From positions 23,930,954-23,994,953 of the forward strand of contig CM056563.1 in assembly GCA_029721515.1 (NCBI GenBank): DNA of 64,000 nt. Reading direction: 5' to 3'. Below the pieces are notes generated by a model. The model did no database searches. It was not told where the DNA came from and was given only the letters and a program-made list of their open reading frames with translations. Made by a program: the position numbers and the translations under genes. This stretch comes from Synanceia verrucosa (Eukaryota > Chordata > Actinopteri > Perciformes > Synanceiidae). Shown here piece after piece: positions 61,213 to 64,000 of this stretch. Within the stretch, counting starts at the first letter, position 1; each line of letters begins with the position of its first letter.

Positions 61213-62825
61213 CAGTGCTACCATGCTAATGTCCACCACCTTAGATTAGCATTTAGCATCCTCCAAGCTATTCTACTCTACTAGAAATAGCAGAATGTTA
61301 TTTGCTCTGTTTCATTTTGTGCCAGGTAATGATTACTGTAGTACTCTGGAATTTACTTACTGTCATTAAAAAAATAAATATATGCCTCAGTAACATGACA
61401 GATATGAACAAATGCTAATCAAACAGGACAAAATAGTGCATTTGTTGGGGACTATATTCAGCGGCGGTGTTCTGGTGCAGAGCTTCTCAAAGTCTAAATG
61501 TTTAGGGGATGGGTACTGAAACCCAGAAATTAAAACAGGTGTTTTCATTAACATTTTAGATTAGTTTCATATATAGTTACTTTGCTGTTTCTGCTCTAGA
61601 AACTATATTTAGTTATATGACAAAATATAAATACTCATCCTTATTCGTAATTATTTAGAGATAACGAAGAACTGATTTGAGTAGTAAAAGAGTCTGTTCA
61701 TGCTATGAATACAACACGTTATGGTGTTATTTTGTTATCCGAACCTCTGACCTTCAACAAGACTCAAATATGGACCGTTGAGTTATACAGAATCCCTGTG
61801 AGTATTTATGGCAGCAGGACAGTTTGTGTAGGATTGAGTCAAAATAAACCACAGTGTGATGAAGGAACATGTCAAACAGCGCAAGAGTGTGACTCACTGA
61901 TGTGTTTTTAATAGTTTTTGAACAATAATGGAGCTCTATGGCACAGAGGAAGAAGATATATGAGGCCTGTTACTGGCGGACTTACTAAAACACATAAATA
62001 AATGTTACGTTAAAAAGTGAAACGACAGACATGTTGGCTTTTTGTAACCCATAAGTTTAACATAAGTAAAAAAATGTAGGCTTTAAGGTAAAATCAACTC
62101 CTTAAGCTACAGTATAATCTATATTTATGACATCATTTATGGTGTTGCCTTCTGCTGATCATTAACTACATTTCCTATTATTCCCACATTCTGGTATGCA
62201 GGTGACACAAGCAACAAATAGCACAGAAAGAACAGTCATATTAACTCTGTTCAAGAGAGCGAATAAGGAATTAATGAAGAGGAAAGCTGATACACTGTAG
62301 GTTAGCGACTGTAAGAGAGAATGATTACATGCTAGTGGCCCGCTGGAGGAAGAGCTACTTTATTATAGGAATATCTGCTGTCATATTCCTGCTGCTCAAT
62401 TTTAATGCAGTATGTTACGTACACTGGGCCATTCAGGCGGAACTGACTGCCACCCTCTCTAAATGTTAATCTCATTGTTATCAAATCAACGTCAACACAC
62501 ATAACAGGAGCGGCACTCACATATAGACTCTGTCCAAGGATACAGACAGAAACTCAAGGTCAGTGGGAGTAGATATTCACTTTGATTAAGTGATGACATG
62601 AACATTACATATTTAATAACAGTGGATGCTTTTAGAAACATCAACATTAGCTCCTGGATGTTCACCTCTGACCCTGGGTGCTGCCCTGAGACTGATAAAG
62701 TTATTCCTCGTGTTTCCTTATCTGTGTGTTTTCCTACTAAAACTTCCATTTTTCAAAGGAAACTACCAGTGGGGAAACACCCTGTTCAATAAAGCCCTTA
62801 AGAAGTAATTTAACCTTCATTCTCC
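61213..62825. other. unique non-coding DNA
   Basis: AT-rich, with frames no longer than 85 codons, none recognised. Nothing else supported. Confidence 0.5.
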
Positions 62826-63543
62826 CCACCAGCCAGCAGGGGGCGATACTGGTGGTTTCAAAAAGAAATCAGTTTGTGTTGAAGTCTATGGGAAAATGAG
62901 CATTTTCTCCTTTTGTGTAAACATGAGTTTATGGTGTCAATGGTTAGTTAAAAGCCTCTTATAATGCAACAGGATGTCAATTTACTAAACTATGGTCCAA
63001 TTTATGGTGAAAAAACTGATAAAGGAGGAGATGCTTTGGGGCGTGGCTACAGTGTGATTGACAGGTCTCTGTTTTGTCAGGCATCCCAGCCTTAAGCATC
63101 CATGAACTTGTCTCCACATTACCAGACATTTTCACAACCAATTTTACACAGTTTTAATAAACAAACATTTAAGCTAACAGTGAACTAACAGCTGCAACAG
63201 AGTTATGAGGCAGCTCCTCTTACATGTGCAGAAGGTTAAGGCTAATATTTGGACATGTAGCTACTATGATCATTATCCACTTAACTAAAGTTTACATCAA
63301 ATTGAGGAAGCTAATTTTTGCTGGTAGCTTCTCCCAACGCCCAGGTAAGTAGTTGCTATTGACTGCTGGCTCCTCCCCTCATGACCAAATATGGTCAAAA
63401 CAAACTCTGTTCTCTTGAAACCTGACATGGCACCGCCCACTAATCTAAGATGGCAAAAAAACTATGGATTTCATTGACATTATCCACAAAGCAATGAGTG
63501 ACATCACAATGACACAGTCACACTATTTATATACACTCTATGG
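62826..63543 (+). repeat. common teleost interspersed repeat
   Basis: Characteristic phrases in order: CCAGCAGGGGGCGATACTGG, then GAAGTCTATGGGAAAATGAG, TGAGTTTATGGTGTCAATGG, GGGCGTGGCTACAGTGTGAT, then GACATGGCACCGCCCACTAA, AAGATGGC, GTGACATCACAATGACACAG and TATATACACTCTATGG. I recognise this order from many fish sequences, where it is a frequent non-coding repeat. The class is uncertain. The middle (63085-63350) diverges from what I recall and may include an insertion. Confidence 0.6.
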
Positions 63544-63645
63544 AAGCTACATGATTAGGTTTTGGTAACAAAATTAGGTGACAAAATTACTTGCTTAGGT
63601 CACGGAAGTTACATGAACGTTTGGCTTTTAATGCAGAAGTGACTC

Positions 63646-63743
63646 ATAGATAGATAGATATATAAATAGACAGACAGACAGACAGACAGATAGATAGACA
63701 GATAGATAGATAGACAGATAGATAGATAGATAGATAGACAGAC

Positions 63744-63786
<43 letters not shown>

Positions 63787-63806
63787 TAGATAGACAGACA
63801 GATAGA

Positions 63807-63870
<64 letters not shown>

Positions 63871-63926
63871 TAGATAGATAGATAGATAGATAGACAGACA
63901 GATAGATAGATAGATAGACAGACAGA

Positions 63927-64000
<74 letters not shown>
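63646..64000. repeat. GATA/GACA (Bkm-like) tetranucleotide array, continues past window
   Basis: An array of GATA and GACA units in alternating blocks of two to seven, with one interruption (TATAAATA) near 63660. No other sequence is mixed in up to the window edge, so the full length is unknown. The mixed GATA/GACA composition is that of the Bkm-type satellite. Confidence 0.97.

Overview
The window reads as intergenic or intronic DNA from a bony fish (teleost). The evidence is the type of mobile DNA: an intact Tc1-type transposon, many short cut-and-paste elements with clear target-site duplications, several repeat texts common in teleost genomes, long (TA)n and (GT)n tracts, and a GATA/GACA (Bkm-like) array. 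No host protein-coding exon could be supported on either strand. The many 60-200 codon open frames lack recognisable domains, and several are made of microsatellite DNA. The only intact protein gene is the Tc1 transposase at 44951-45979 on the minus strand.

Layout. 1-4.1 kb: a MITE with a 9-bp duplication (816-1175), then a hAT-type MITE carrying a TTAA-targeting element (3232-4114). 4.1-18.6 kb: mostly unique DNA with two candidate conserved non-coding elements and fragments of two repeat families. 18.6-19.5 kb: a hAT-type MITE inserted inside another copy of itself. 21.35-21.8 kb: a CpG-rich block flanked by purine tracts that looks like a promoter and non-coding first exon on the minus strand, ending in a consensus splice donor. 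22-32.3 kb: unique DNA, microsatellites and one CAGGGTTC-ended element. 32.3-32.9 kb: a composite hAT-type MITE. 34.9-35.1 kb: another hAT element with a perfect 8-bp duplication. 39.45-40.07 kb: a Harbinger-like MITE beside a frameshifted transposase relic. 44.4-46.4 kb: the intact Tc1 element nested in a hAT-type MITE. 48.6-49.0 and 53.8-54.2 kb: two more copies of that MITE, both with perfect 8-bp duplications. 50.4-51.3 kb: a 22-bp minisatellite. 58.6-61.2 kb: two more TTAA-family elements. 62.8-64.0 kb: a common teleost repeat, then the GATA/GACA array, which runs off the window.

The strongest theme is transposon stratigraphy. One short hAT-type family, with termini TAGGGGTGGG...CCCACCCCTA and 8-bp duplications, is present in eight copies. 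Copies of it have received insertions from three classes: itself, a TTAA-targeting element and Tc1. I found no CRISPR array, operon or other bacterial-type system, and no rRNA or tRNA gene. Homology statements rest on recognition of motifs and termini, not on a database search.
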